From Pseudomonas saxonica (GTDB lineage Bacteria > Pseudomonadota > Gammaproteobacteria > Pseudomonadales > Pseudomonadaceae): 64,000 nt of DNA. The notes under the pieces are model-generated. The model had not been told where the DNA came from. It searched no databases and saw only the letters and a list, made by a program, of their open reading frames with translations. Where the stretch lies: contig NZ_VFIO01000008.1 of assembly GCF_007858365.1 (NCBI RefSeq), positions 1-64,000 of the forward strand, in the 5' to 3' direction. A program made the position numbers and the translations under genes. Position 1 is the stretch's first letter. Each line of letters starts with the position of its first letter. Positions 24,823 to 33,504 of the stretch are shown here, piece by piece.

Positions 24823-27372
24823 TTAAAAGAACCGCGTCACGCTGATCTTGGCATTGCGCCCTTGGCTGTAGGCGTTATCACCACTGAGCATCGGCTGGTA
24901 ACTCTTGTTGAACAGGTTGTCCACGGTGAAATTGACCTCCGTGCCTTTCAGGTAACGCTGCTGCGGTGTCCAGTTGGCAAACAGGCCTTGCACGTTATAA
25001 CCGTCGTTGGCGAATTGGTCGTAGTAACTGTCGCCCAGGGCACTTAGCGGATTGCTGCCGTACTTGTCGCTCGGCAGTCGGTCGGTCTTGCGAACAAATT
25101 CGCCTTTCCAGCCCACCTTCGCATCCCAGCCCGGTATTTTCGTGCCTAGCACGGCAATCCACTTGGGCGCCGGAATATCACGTGCCCAGACATTGGGCCC
25201 CCACGGGTTGGTGTAAGCACCTTCATGTTTCCCGGTCATCCATGCATATGAAAGGGAGCCGAAGATGTACGTCGAGTCGTAGAAGCTTTCAACCTCAAAA
25301 CCCTTGATGGTGACGCTGCCAATGTTGCGGTAGTTCGGGATGTTGCCCGGGCCGCAGTCTTTGGACACGCTGCCTGCGGGCGTTTGAGCGGCACACCCTA
25401 CACCCGTGGCCTTGAAGATTTCATGGTCGACGGTGTTTTGAAACAACGTCGTACGGATCAGTGCGTGGTCGTTATCCCCAAAAATCTGATCAAAGTTGGT
25501 GATGTTGCCTGCACGCCAGCCGGTAATTTCTTCGGGCTTCAAATTCAGGCTGGTGGCCGTGCGGCTACCGATACCCTGAAGCTCATACTGCTCGTCAATC
25601 ACCGGGGCGCGCCAAGTTTTGCTGAAGTTGATAAACAACGCGGTTTTCGGCGTGATTGTCCAAAAAGCAGACAGTCGCGGCGACCAGCCGGTGTAGGTTT
25701 TATCGCTGTAATCGTGACCTAGTTCGGGGTGGTTGTAATACGGCGCGTCGTTTTCCTCGCCACGATTGCGCACATGGTCGTAACGCAGGGACGGCGTCAG
25801 AGTGAAGTTGCCGAGGGTGATCGCGTCCTGGACGTAGAAACTGTTGGTATCGACTTTGCCCTTGGGCATGAAGTTGGGCTGGTAGTGGCCGTAGTTGTAT
25901 TTTTCTACTTCGTAGGACTTGCCCGGCATCCACATGTCGACGTCACGCTTATGCTTGCGCAACTGCACACCGGTGGTGACTGCATGGTCTAAAGGGCCTG
26001 TGGGAAACAGGCTGATGTTTTCGACCTGGAGCATGTCGTCGGTATAGCCTGTTTCCATCTTGCGGCCGCCCGTGGAAGGCTGGAAGTAAGCCTGTTCGCC
26101 TCGGGTGTCGGTTTGTTCGGTATTGGAGTGCGAGAACTTCACCTCCAGATCCACCAGCGGATTATCGATCGGCTCGTATTTGTATTGGGTTGACCAGGTG
26201 GTGTCGATGGTCGAACGGTTGGACAAGTAGCGCCGGGACGCCACGTCATAGCCGTACTTGTCGATGTTGGCCTGGCTCGGCGGGGCGGGATAGCTGATCG
26301 CCGAAAAAGGCACCCACAGGTAGTTGTTCGAGCGTGAATACGACATGGCGACGCTGTGTTCATCGTTCAGGTGCACATTGAGTTTGAGCAGTTGTGCGTC
26401 AAGATCCTGAGCGGTATTGGGCAAGCGCTTGGGGTTTACCGGGTAAGCATTTTTAGGGTCGGGCATATGACCGGCCAGTTTCATGTCGTCGCCATCGCGT
26501 TTGGTGTAATACACCAGTGCATCGGCACGTCCATCGTCGGTGCGGCCATAGACGGCGCCACTGTAGACCTGTTGATGGTCGTTGCTGCTGTAGCCGTACT
26601 TGAGCATGGCGCCGGTATTTTTACCTTCTTGGAGCAAGTCCGGAGCGTCTTTGGTTTCCATGTGCACGGCCCCTGCAAACCCGCCGTTGCCGGTGTGAAT
26701 ATCGTGCGGGCCTTTCTCGACTTCAAGGCGTTTGATCAGCTCAGGTTCGATAAAGATCGTGCCTTGCATATAACGCTCAAAGCCGCTTTTGGTTGCACCG
26801 TCCACGGTCATCTGGATGTCTTCGGCTTCACCCATGCCCCAAATATTGATGGTTTGACCACCGGGTTTAAGCGAGCCGCCCAAGTTGATGCCCGGTAACG
26901 TGGCCAACAGGCTGGGGATGTTGTTGGACTGGTAACGGTTGATTTCAGTTTGTGTCATGGTCGATTTGCCGACGTTGCTGGAGTCGACTTCATTGCCATT
27001 ACCCACCACGCTCAACGCGCTCAACTCCAGGCTGTTGCTGGTGGTAGTGCCTTCTTCCCGGGGGCGCACCACGTAGGTGCGGTCGACTTGAATCAAGCTG
27101 AAATCGGTGCCCTGGAGCAGCGTCTGGATAGCTTCCTGGGGGCTGTAGGTGCCTTTAAGGGCAGGCGCTTGCACATTGCGCAACAGGTCTTCATCGAATA
27201 ACAACTGGATATTGGCTTGCTGCGCCACGTCACTCAGGGAGCTGGCCAGTGACTGCGTCGGCAGTTGCCACTGGATTGCGTCAGCCTGGGCTTGCACGCT
27301 GATAGCCATGCACACGGCGAGCAGCGTAGGGCGTGTGCATACGTGTGAGAAGTGATGTGGTGCGCGAAACAT
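24823..27372 (-). CDS. TonB-dependent receptor with STN signalling domain (heme-receptor-like)
   Basis: The 849-residue outer-membrane receptor has a signal peptide, a secretin/TonB short N-terminal domain (about 30-100, QSLASSLSDVAQQANIQLLFDEDLL), a plug (IWGMGEAEDIQMTVDGA, LIKRLEVEKGPH) and a beta-barrel ending in Phe. The barrel segments SPRLSAFWTITPKTALFINFSKTWRAP and SLNLKPEE resemble the FRAP and NPNL boxes of heme receptors, but no His lies between them. With FecR and FecI upstream it forms a surface-signalling system. The ATG at 27372 with GGGGGA before it is chosen over an upstream start. The substrate is open: heme is the first guess, another chelate is possible. Confidence 0.88.
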   Translation of the reverse strand: MFRAPHHFSHVCTRPTLLAVCMAISVQAQADAIQWQLPTQSLASSLSDVAQQANIQLLFDEDLLRNVQAPALKGTYSPQEAIQTLLQGTDFSLIQVDRTYVVRPREEGTTTSNSLELSALSVVGNGNEVDSSNVGKSTMTQTEINRYQSNNIPSLLATLPGINLGGSLKPGGQTINIWGMGEAEDIQMTVDGATKSGFERYMQGTIFIEPELIKRLEVEKGPHDIHTGNGGFAGAVHMETKDAPDLLQEGKNTGAMLKYGYSSNDHQQVYSGAVYGRTDDGRADALVYYTKRDGDDMKLAGHMPDPKNAYPVNPKRLPNTAQDLDAQLLKLNVHLNDEHSVAMSYSRSNNYLWVPFSAISYPAPPSQANIDKYGYDVASRRYLSNRSTIDTTWSTQYKYEPIDNPLVDLEVKFSHSNTEQTDTRGEQAYFQPSTGGRKMETGYTDDMLQVENISLFPTGPLDHAVTTGVQLRKHKRDVDMWMPGKSYEVEKYNYGHYQPNFMPKGKVDTNSFYVQDAITLGNFTLTPSLRYDHVRNRGEENDAPYYNHPELGHDYSDKTYTGWSPRLSAFWTITPKTALFINFSKTWRAPVIDEQYELQGIGSRTATSLNLKPEEITGWRAGNITNFDQIFGDNDHALIRTTLFQNTVDHEIFKATGVGCAAQTPAGSVSKDCGPGNIPNYRNIGSVTIKGFEVESFYDSTYIFGSLSYAWMTGKHEGAYTNPWGPNVWARDIPAPKWIAVLGTKIPGWDAKVGWKGEFVRKTDRLPSDKYGSNPLSALGDSYYDQFANDGYNVQGLFANWTPQQRYLKGTEVNFTVDNLFNKSYQPMLSGDNAYSQGRNAKISVTRFF

Positions 27373-27458
27373 GAAATCCCCCAGTGCGGCAACAAAGGCC
27401 AAAAAGACATGCGCTAACAACGCAGACCAGAGGAAGACGCGGCACCGGGGAAAAACCA

Positions 27459-27487
27459 CATATGCGAATGTAAAATATTCGCATATG
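27459..27487. promoter_or_regulatory. Perfect inverted repeat between fecR-type gene and receptor
   Basis: CATATGCGAAT, 7 nt, ATTCGCATATG sits 5 nt after the fecR-type stop and is followed on the minus strand by GTGGTTTTT. It could be a partial terminator that sets receptor level, or an operator. Confidence 0.5.
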
Positions 27488-27491
27488 TATT

Positions 27492-28442
27492 TTATCGAGG
27501 TTCTATGCGGATTTTGCCGCTTTCCAGCAGTACGGTTTTGACCGGAATCAGGGCGGGCAGCGCTTTGACCAATGCCAGCGGATCATTGACGTCAAGATTG
27601 CCCGAAACCTTGTACCGGCCCAGTGGGCCTTGGGCCAGTTGAATCACGCCGGGTCGGTACAGATCCAGTTCATCCACCAGGCTGGCGAGTTCGCGATTGC
27701 GAAAGGCCAGATGGCCGCTGCGCCAGTTGGCGATTTCATTGGCTGCGAGGGTGTGCTCTTGCAACGTGCCTTGGGCGAAGTCATAGGTGGCACGTTGTTG
27801 TGCGCCGAGCAGCGTAGCGGTGTTGGGAGCGGGAGCAAAGGCGACCTTGCCGTGGGCGACACTGACCACCAGTAGGCGTGCGCTGCGGCGTACGTCAAAC
27901 CCTGTGCCCACGACTTTTATTCGGGCATCACCGGCATGCACCACCAGCGGCTGTTCTTTGTTGGCAGCGACTTCGATATAGAGCTGGCCCTGATCGAGGT
28001 AAATATCCCGTTGCTGAGCGTTGAAGTCGATGCGTAGCCGGGTGTTGGCGTTGACGTTCAAGGTACTGCCATCGGGCAGGCGTAGGGTTTTGGCACCTTG
28101 GCCCAAGGTGGCGACCTGCTGTTGATACAGCGCCTGCGCCGTGCCGAGGTTGACGGCAAACAGCGCGCACACAAGTGCTGCGGCGGTCGCCAGTGCAAAA
28201 GCCGCCGCACGCCGGGCGGGTTTTTTTACAGCAAAGGTCTGCGGGGTGTGCAGTTCTTCACATTCGCCCAAATCAGCCCATAGGCTCTCAAATTCGTTGT
28301 ACGCCTGAGCATGCGCCGGGTTGGTCTGCCAGGCTTCGAATTGTTCACGGGTGCGCGCGCTGTGTTCGTTGCGATTACGGGCAAACCAGCGTGCCGCCTG
28401 CGCGTCGATGCTGTCGTTATCAATGGATTGAAAAGGGCTCAT
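27492..28442 (-). CDS. FecR-type anti-sigma/transmembrane regulator
   Basis: The 316-residue protein has the N-terminal cytoplasmic DUF4880 segment (QAARWFARNRNEHSARTREQFEAWQTNPAHAQAYNEFE), one membrane span near residues 80-98 and the periplasmic FecR domain (ATLGQGAKTLRLPDGSTLNVNANTRLRIDF, GHLAFRNRELASLVDELDLYRPG). FecR proteins relay a signal from a loaded receptor STN domain to their sigma factor. It overlaps the sigma gene as ATGA and is followed by the receptor after 119 nt. Confidence 0.93.
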   Translation of the reverse strand: MSPFQSIDNDSIDAQAARWFARNRNEHSARTREQFEAWQTNPAHAQAYNEFESLWADLGECEELHTPQTFAVKKPARRAAAFALATAAALVCALFAVNLGTAQALYQQQVATLGQGAKTLRLPDGSTLNVNANTRLRIDFNAQQRDIYLDQGQLYIEVAANKEQPLVVHAGDARIKVVGTGFDVRRSARLLVVSVAHGKVAFAPAPNTATLLGAQQRATYDFAQGTLQEHTLAANEIANWRSGHLAFRNRELASLVDELDLYRPGVIQLAQGPLGRYKVSGNLDVNDPLALVKALPALIPVKTVLLESGKIRIEPR

Positions 28443-28978
28443 TCTGGCTGCTCCTTGCCGCTGTCCCGTTGGAGGTGTTGCTTGCAGTGCAACAAGGCGA
28501 AGGCAATGTGCTTTTCTACCATGCTGACGGAGATACCCATGCGGTCGGCAATCTGCGCCTGACTCAAACCTTCAAAACGGTGCAGCATAAGGGCTTCACG
28601 GCGTCGGGGCGAGAGCTGGGCCAACACCGCTTTGAGTTGTTCCAGGCGTTGCAGACGTTGCGCAGCGGCCATCGGATCATCCTTCTCGTCGCTCAACGGT
28701 TCGGGTTCACTCTCGATGTGCCCGTTGTGTACGGAGTGGCGCACCTGTTGGCGGCGCCAATGGTCGCGCAGCAGGTTGCGCGCCATCTGGAACAAAAACG
28801 CCCGTGGCTGCTCGACTTTGGCCCGGTCTTGATAACCCAGCCACTGCGTGAACACATCCTGTGTCATGTCAGCGGCATCGCTGGCGTTATCTGTGCGCTT
28901 GCGCAGGAAGTGCAGAATCGGCGTGTAGAGCTCGCGAAAGGCTTCGGCCACCAGCGGGTCGGGTTTGAAGCGAGACAT
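28439..28978 (-). CDS. FecI-type ECF sigma factor
   Basis: The 179-residue extracytoplasmic-function sigma factor has region 2 (ELYTPILHFLRKRTDNASDAADMTQDVFTQWL) and region 4 (LAQLSPRRREALMLHRFEGLSQAQIADRMGISVSMVEKHI), with a short linker. It should direct transcription of the receptor gene when its FecR partner signals substrate binding. Its last bases overlap the fecR-type start. A Fur-like site lies ~45-60 nt upstream, which fits iron control of such trios. Confidence 0.93.
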   Translation of the reverse strand: MSRFKPDPLVAEAFRELYTPILHFLRKRTDNASDAADMTQDVFTQWLGYQDRAKVEQPRAFLFQMARNLLRDHWRRQQVRHSVHNGHIESEPEPLSDEKDDPMAAAQRLQRLEQLKAVLAQLSPRRREALMLHRFEGLSQAQIADRMGISVSMVEKHIAFALLHCKQHLQRDSGKEQPE

Positions 28979-29017
28979 GAAGATCCTTGTGGGTGCTGCG
29001 ATGCAAATAAGTCGCGA

Positions 29018-29040
29018 ATGATATCGAGAATTATTGCTAT
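29018..29040. promoter_or_regulatory. Fur-box-like site upstream of the ECF sigma gene
   Basis: The segment TATCGAGAATTATTGCTATC shares the GAGAATTATT core common in Pseudomonas Fur sites, though the outer half is degenerate. Its position 40-62 nt before the sigma-factor start suits repression by Fe-Fur. Confidence 0.45.
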
Positions 29041-29083
29041 CTGTCTCGCTTGATTATGCGTGATCCCGTCATGCGGGGTTTGA

Positions 29084-30109
29084 TTAAACCTCTAACGGAA
29101 CTGAATGTTGCGGATAGCCCAATGGGTGAGTTTTGGCGTTATAGAAGCGTAATGTCAGATTTTTGTCTGCAAATAGTGCCGCGTAGTGGTTTTTCTGGAA
29201 GCGAACAAAGGCTTCGCTGCGCGGGTAAATAGAGATGCACAGTGTTTTCAGCGGGGCTTGGCGCAATGCGTCGATGAGGTGCTGATCCTGCTCGCCCAGA
29301 CTGTGGCCAAATACGCACAGGGCGTCTTTGTGAGCCATCAATTGTTCATGGCAGAAAGACAGGTAGTCACATTGACGTATGGATTTACGTTTGTCGTCGC
29401 TGCTGCTCTCGCTGATAAACAGTGGCACATCGTCCAGCGCACTGATTGAGTGATTGATCGCAAAGTTGCTCAGTAACGTGGGTTGCGAGCCAGTGAGCTT
29501 GCGGGCTTTACCTTCCTGATTTTTGACCAGATGCAGTGCACCGTGCAGGTAGAGCACACGGGTGGCCTTGCTTTTGGTCAGGGCGGTGTTCAGTTCGAAG
29601 GTGGCGGTGGCCGTGTCGAACAGGTCGTTGAAATTTTTCGGTGCCTGCATCAGGGCCCAGGGGGTGAGCAGGTCGTAGTTGGAGCAGTACACCGTGGCAT
29701 ACCGCGCCAGTTCTGTGTTCCAGCAGGTCAGCGTCTCAGGCTGCATCAAGCGCCAAGGGATGTGCACGTCCTGCATGCTGTTGATCAGCGCTTCTTTAAT
29801 GGCGTAGTAGCGTTTGCGCGGTGAGGCCGAGTTGATAGCCAGTGCTTTGTTGACCTTGCTCGCCGTTTTAAGGGCGCTCAGCACCTGCTCGAAGTTTCGT
29901 GTGCTCAGCGCCTCAAATACGCTGAGTTCGGTTTGGCTCAGGGGCTTTTCGGCAATGCTTTTGGTTTTTTCAAACAGCGATTCGTAATAAAAGTCGTGCC
30001 ATACGGCCATGCTTGCACCGTTACCCAGTAGCAGCCCGCTGCACGGTGTGCTGGCGCTCAGGGCATTCCAGTCTTCAAGTTGGGCGTCAAATTCCTGAAA
30101 AGGGGTCAT
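29084..30109 (-). CDS. DUF4917 family protein with SIR2-like motifs
   Basis: I recognise the DUF4917 family; its function is not established. The 341-residue protein carries, in order, motifs like those of SIR2-type NAD-binding proteins: GLLLGNGASMAVWHDF (~27-42), TVYCSNYDLLTPW (~140), LYLHGALHL (~186) and ALCVFGHSLGEQDQHLIDAL (~275). This spacing resembles the NAD-hydrolysing SIR2 domains found in phage-defence proteins, but the gene stands alone, with no effector or sensor partner. It is divergent from the iron alcohol dehydrogenase. The ATG at 30109 lacks a clear ribosome site. The NADase idea is inference from motifs only. Confidence 0.75.
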   Translation of the reverse strand: MTPFQEFDAQLEDWNALSASTPCSGLLLGNGASMAVWHDFYYESLFEKTKSIAEKPLSQTELSVFEALSTRNFEQVLSALKTASKVNKALAINSASPRKRYYAIKEALINSMQDVHIPWRLMQPETLTCWNTELARYATVYCSNYDLLTPWALMQAPKNFNDLFDTATATFELNTALTKSKATRVLYLHGALHLVKNQEGKARKLTGSQPTLLSNFAINHSISALDDVPLFISESSSDDKRKSIRQCDYLSFCHEQLMAHKDALCVFGHSLGEQDQHLIDALRQAPLKTLCISIYPRSEAFVRFQKNHYAALFADKNLTLRFYNAKTHPLGYPQHSVPLEV

Positions 30110-30162
30110 CACTAATAGGGTCTCAGGGCGTGGGCGATGTAGGACTTTATCACGCTCATGTG

Positions 30163-30176
30163 TTGAGCCAGATCAA
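30163..30176 (+). promoter_or_regulatory. Anr/FNR-type box upstream of the alcohol dehydrogenase
   Basis: TTGAG-CCAG-ATCAA differs from the consensus TTGAT-N4-ATCAA at one base. It lies 70 nt before the dehydrogenase ATG, a position suited to activation under low oxygen. Confidence 0.55.
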
Positions 30177-30246
30177 CATTGGTGCATACAGATTGGGGGA
30201 AGCTGTGAGGACCGATTTAGCCAGTGACCCGCCAAGAGGACTCGCC

Positions 30247-31395
30247 ATGACCAGCACTTTCTTTATTCCTGCCGTAAATATTATGGGTAACGGTTGCCTT
30301 GATGAAGCCATGGTTGCGATTAGCAATTATGGGTTTCGCAAAGCCTTGATCGTGACTGACGCCGGGTTGGCCAAGGCGGGTGTTGCCACTCTGATCGCTA
30401 AAAAGCTGGAAGAGCAGGACATAGACTCGGTTATTTTCGACGGTGCCAAACCGAACCCGAGCATTGCAAACGTCGAAGCGGGCTTGAAGGTGCTAAAGCA
30501 GCATCAGTGCGACTTTATTGTGTCGCTGGGCGGTGGATCGCCCCATGACTGCGCCAAAGGGATTGCGCTGTGCGCCACCAATGGCGGGCATATTCGCGAT
30601 TATGAAGGGGTTGATCGCTCGGCCAAGCCTCAGCTGCCGCTGGTTTCGATCAACACCACGGCAGGGACTGCCAGCGAGATGACGCGGTTTTGCATCATCA
30701 CCGATGAGGAGCGGCACGTAAAAATGGCCATTGTTGACCGTAACGTAACCCCGTTACTGTCGGTCAACGATCCTGAGTTGATGGTGGCCATGCCTAAAGG
30801 GCTGACCGCGGCGACGGGTATGGATGCTTTGACCCATGCCATTGAAGCGTATGTGTCGACGGCAGCCACGGCGATTACCGACGCATGTGCAATCAAGGCG
30901 ATGGAGTTGATCAGCCAGAACCTGCGTCAAGCCGTGAATGACGGCAAGGATTTAACCGCGCGGGAGAATATGGCTTACGCGCAGTTCCTCGCCGGGATGG
31001 CGTTTAACAATGCGTCGCTGGGTTTTGTGCATGCGATGGCGCATCAGCTGGGCGGTTTTTACGACTTGCCACATGGCGTATGTAATGCGGTGCTGTTGCC
31101 CCATGTGCAAACGTTTAATGCCAGTGTCTGTGCGTCTCGCCTGACCGATGTGGCGCATGCCCTGGGAGCCGATGTGCGTGGTTTGAGCCCGGAAGAGGGC
31201 GCGCAAGCGGCCATTGCGGCGATCAGAACGTTGGCCAAGGATGTTGAAATTCCTGCGGGCCTGCGGGATTTGGGGGCCAAAGTGGAAGATATTCCGTTGC
31301 TGGCGACCAATGCCCTGAAGGATGCGTGCGGTTTTACCAATCCGCGCAAGGCAGATCAGGGGCAGATTGAAGAAATTTTCCGGAATGCGTTTTGA
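30247..31395 (+). CDS. yiaY: Iron-containing alcohol dehydrogenase (YiaY-like)
   Basis: This 382-residue group III dehydrogenase closely follows E. coli YiaY throughout. Visible features are the NAD loop SLGGGSPHDCAKGIAL, NTTAGTASEMTRFCIITDE, and the metal ligands in GMDALTHAIEAY, GFVHAMAHQLGGFYDLPHGVCNAVLLPH. YiaY is reported as an L-threonine or alcohol dehydrogenase; the relative ErcA serves ethanol metabolism in P. aeruginosa, so short-chain alcohol oxidation or aldehyde reduction is likely. AAGAGGA precedes the ATG. An Anr-like box suggests oxygen-responsive control. Confidence 0.9.
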   Translation: MTSTFFIPAVNIMGNGCLDEAMVAISNYGFRKALIVTDAGLAKAGVATLIAKKLEEQDIDSVIFDGAKPNPSIANVEAGLKVLKQHQCDFIVSLGGGSPHDCAKGIALCATNGGHIRDYEGVDRSAKPQLPLVSINTTAGTASEMTRFCIITDEERHVKMAIVDRNVTPLLSVNDPELMVAMPKGLTAATGMDALTHAIEAYVSTAATAITDACAIKAMELISQNLRQAVNDGKDLTARENMAYAQFLAGMAFNNASLGFVHAMAHQLGGFYDLPHGVCNAVLLPHVQTFNASVCASRLTDVAHALGADVRGLSPEEGAQAAIAAIRTLAKDVEIPAGLRDLGAKVEDIPLLATNALKDACGFTNPRKADQGQIEEIFRNAF

Positions 31396-31407
31396 TTTGA
31401 TAACGCT

Positions 31408-31564
31408 CCCTCATCCCAACCCTCTCCCAGAGGGAGAGGGGGCTGATCTGAGGTGTTGCGCACATGTGCTTTTGCTTTTGGTTCCCTCTTTGCGGCGGGA
31501 GAGGGGTCTGATATCTGCTTTGCTTTTAGTCCCCTCTCCCTCTGGGAGAGGGCTAGGGTGAGGG
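31408..31564. repeat. CCCTCTCCC-type inverted-repeat element, long copy
   Basis: CCCTCATCCCAACCCTCTCCC at the left and GGGAGAGGGCTAGGGTGAGGG at the right form the ends. Between them is an extra partial unit (TTCCCTCTTTGCGGCGGGAG), which makes this copy about 66 bp longer than the one at 24714. Confidence 0.85.
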
Positions 31565-31578
31565 TGTTTTTGACAAGC

Positions 31579-31610
31579 AAAAAAAGGCCGGGCTATTAAC
31601 CCGGCCTTTT
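31579..31610 (-). terminator. Terminator after fumarase
   Basis: GGCCGGG (31586-31592) pairs with CCCGGCC (31600-31606), with A and T runs outside; it lies 21 nt past the fumarase stop. Confidence 0.9.
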
Positions 31611-31630
31611 CGTGTCCGACGTATCCGTGC

Positions 31631-33154
31631 TTACTGCACTTCTACCGCCAGGCTTTCGCTGATTTTCTTCTGCCAGATGGCCGGGCCGGTAATGTGTACC
31701 GACTCGCCCTTGCTGTCGACTGCCACGGTCACAGGCATGTCTTTAACATCAAACTCGTAGATCGCTTCCATGCCCAATTCGGCAAAGGCCACCACGCGTG
31801 ATTTCTTGATGGCCTGAGCCACCAGGTACGCTGCGCCACCCACGGCCATCAAGTACACCGCTTTGTGTTCTTTGATCGCTTCAATGGCGGTAGGGCCACG
31901 CTCGGATTTGCCGATCATGCCCAGCAAGCCGGTCTGATCGAGAATCTGGCGGGTGAACTTGTCCATCCGCGTAGCGGTAGTCGGGCCTGCCGGGCCAACC
32001 ACTTCGTCACGCACTGGATCAACCGGGCCAACGTAGTAGATGAAGCGCCCCTTGAGGTCCACCGGCAAGGTTTCACCCTTGTTCAGCATTTCAACCATGC
32101 GTTTGTGCGCAGCGTCACGACCGGTCAGCATTTTGCCGTTCAGCAGGACAGTTTCGCCCGGCTTCCAGCTCTGTACGTCTTCCGGAGTCAGGGTGTCGAG
32201 GTTGACACGGCGGGCCGACGGGCCAGCTTCCCAGACGATTTCCGGGTAAGCGTCCAGCGGTGGTGCCTCGAGGGAGGCAGGGCCGGAGCCGTCCAGCACG
32301 AAGTGAGCATGACGGGTGGCAGCGCAGTTCGGGATCATGCACACCGGCAGTGACGCGGCGTGGGTCGGGTAATCCATGATTTTAACGTCGAGCACGGTGG
32401 TCAGACCGCCCAGGCCCTGAGCGCCGATACCCAGTTGGTTAACCTTTTCGAACAACTCGATACGCATCTCTTCGATACGGTTGGACGGGCCGCGTTTGAT
32501 CAGGTCATGAATGTCGATGGATTCCATCAACACTTCCTTGGCCATCACCGCTGCTTTTTCCGCCGTGCCGCCAATACCGATACCCAGCATGCCCGGTGGG
32601 CACCAGCCCGCGCCCATCGTCGGAACGGTCTTGAGCACCCAGTCAACGATCGAGTCGGACGGGTTGAGCATGGCCATTTTCGATTTGTTCTCGGAACCGC
32701 CACCCTTGGCGGCTACGTCCACTTCCACGGTGTTGCCCGGAACGATGGAGTAGTGGATGACGGCCGGGGTGTTGTCCTTGGTGTTGCGGCGAGCGCCGGC
32801 CGGGTCGGCCAGAATCGATGCGCGCAGGACGTTTTCAGGCAGGTTGTAAGCGCGACGCACGCCTTCATTGATCATGTCGTCCAGGCCCATGGTGGCGCCA
32901 TCCCAGCGCACGTCCATGCCCACACGCACGAAAACGGTGACGATGCCGGTGTCCTGACAGATCGGGCGGTGGCCTGTGGCACACATGCGCGAGTTGATCA
33001 GGATTTGCGCCATCGAGTCACGGGCCGCTGGCGATTCTTCGCGCAGGTAGGCTTCGTGCATGGCCTGGATGAAGTCCACGGGGTGGTAGTAGGAAATGAA
33101 TTGCAGGGCGTCAGCTACGCTCTGAATCAGGTCGTCTTGCTTGATCACGGTCAT
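31631..33154 (-). CDS. fumA: Fumarate hydratase, class I (Fe-S)
   Basis: The enzyme interconverts fumarate and malate in the citric acid cycle with an oxygen-sensitive [4Fe-4S] cluster. The 507-residue protein has both class I halves: an N-terminal catalytic domain (to about residue 285) with RPICQDTGIVTVF and a cysteine cluster ligand, GSENKSKMAML, and MIPNCAATRHAHF, and a C-terminal swivelling domain with YYVGPVDP and GPTTATRMD. The ATG at 33154 with a GAGGAG site is the clear start; the frame extends upstream without one. A terminator follows. Confidence 0.95.
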   Translation of the reverse strand: MTVIKQDDLIQSVADALQFISYYHPVDFIQAMHEAYLREESPAARDSMAQILINSRMCATGHRPICQDTGIVTVFVRVGMDVRWDGATMGLDDMINEGVRRAYNLPENVLRASILADPAGARRNTKDNTPAVIHYSIVPGNTVEVDVAAKGGGSENKSKMAMLNPSDSIVDWVLKTVPTMGAGWCPPGMLGIGIGGTAEKAAVMAKEVLMESIDIHDLIKRGPSNRIEEMRIELFEKVNQLGIGAQGLGGLTTVLDVKIMDYPTHAASLPVCMIPNCAATRHAHFVLDGSGPASLEAPPLDAYPEIVWEAGPSARRVNLDTLTPEDVQSWKPGETVLLNGKMLTGRDAAHKRMVEMLNKGETLPVDLKGRFIYYVGPVDPVRDEVVGPAGPTTATRMDKFTRQILDQTGLLGMIGKSERGPTAIEAIKEHKAVYLMAVGGAAYLVAQAIKKSRVVAFAELGMEAIYEFDVKDMPVTVAVDSKGESVHITGPAIWQKKISESLAVEVQ

Positions 33155-33356
33155 GGGTCGCGCTCCTCTATAAGACGGGAACATACAATCAATAAGGTGT
33201 TTGCGACCTTGGTGCATCGGTCTGTCGAAAACATCTTTGCTAGGCCTACCGGCACGCATGACCGGTACAAAAACGGCGCGGCAGTATAACCCGGCATAGC
33301 CCGTGATACACCCGCCGGGTGTCAAACGAAGGTAGGGGGGTGTGGAGCGGATCAAC

Positions 33357-33489
33357 CGTAGCAGTTGCCGAAGGCTACGTCCGATGGCGAAGCCGTCGTA
33401 GAATCAGCCATCGCGGACTTTCATTCAGACCGCACTTTCAGTTCTTACGATCGCTGCGCAATCGAACGTAGCCTTCGGCAACTGCTACG
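33357..33489 (+). repeat. MITE-like inverted-repeat element, copy 3
   Basis: The ends CGTAGCAGTTGCCGAAGG and CCTTCGGCAACTGCTACG are perfect inverted copies, 133 bp edge to edge, immediately upstream of the Fe-S reductase ribosome site. Confidence 0.85.
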
Positions 33490-33504
33490 AATCAGGAGGC
33501 CAGA

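Noticed and set aside
24823..28978. Naming the trio hasR-hasS-hasI
   Set aside because: No hasA hemophore gene is adjacent and the receptor lacks a His expected for heme contact, so the symbols are not supported.
24714..31564. CRISPR-like repeats
   Set aside because: The GC-rich repeats are inverted pairs at two separate loci without regular spacers.
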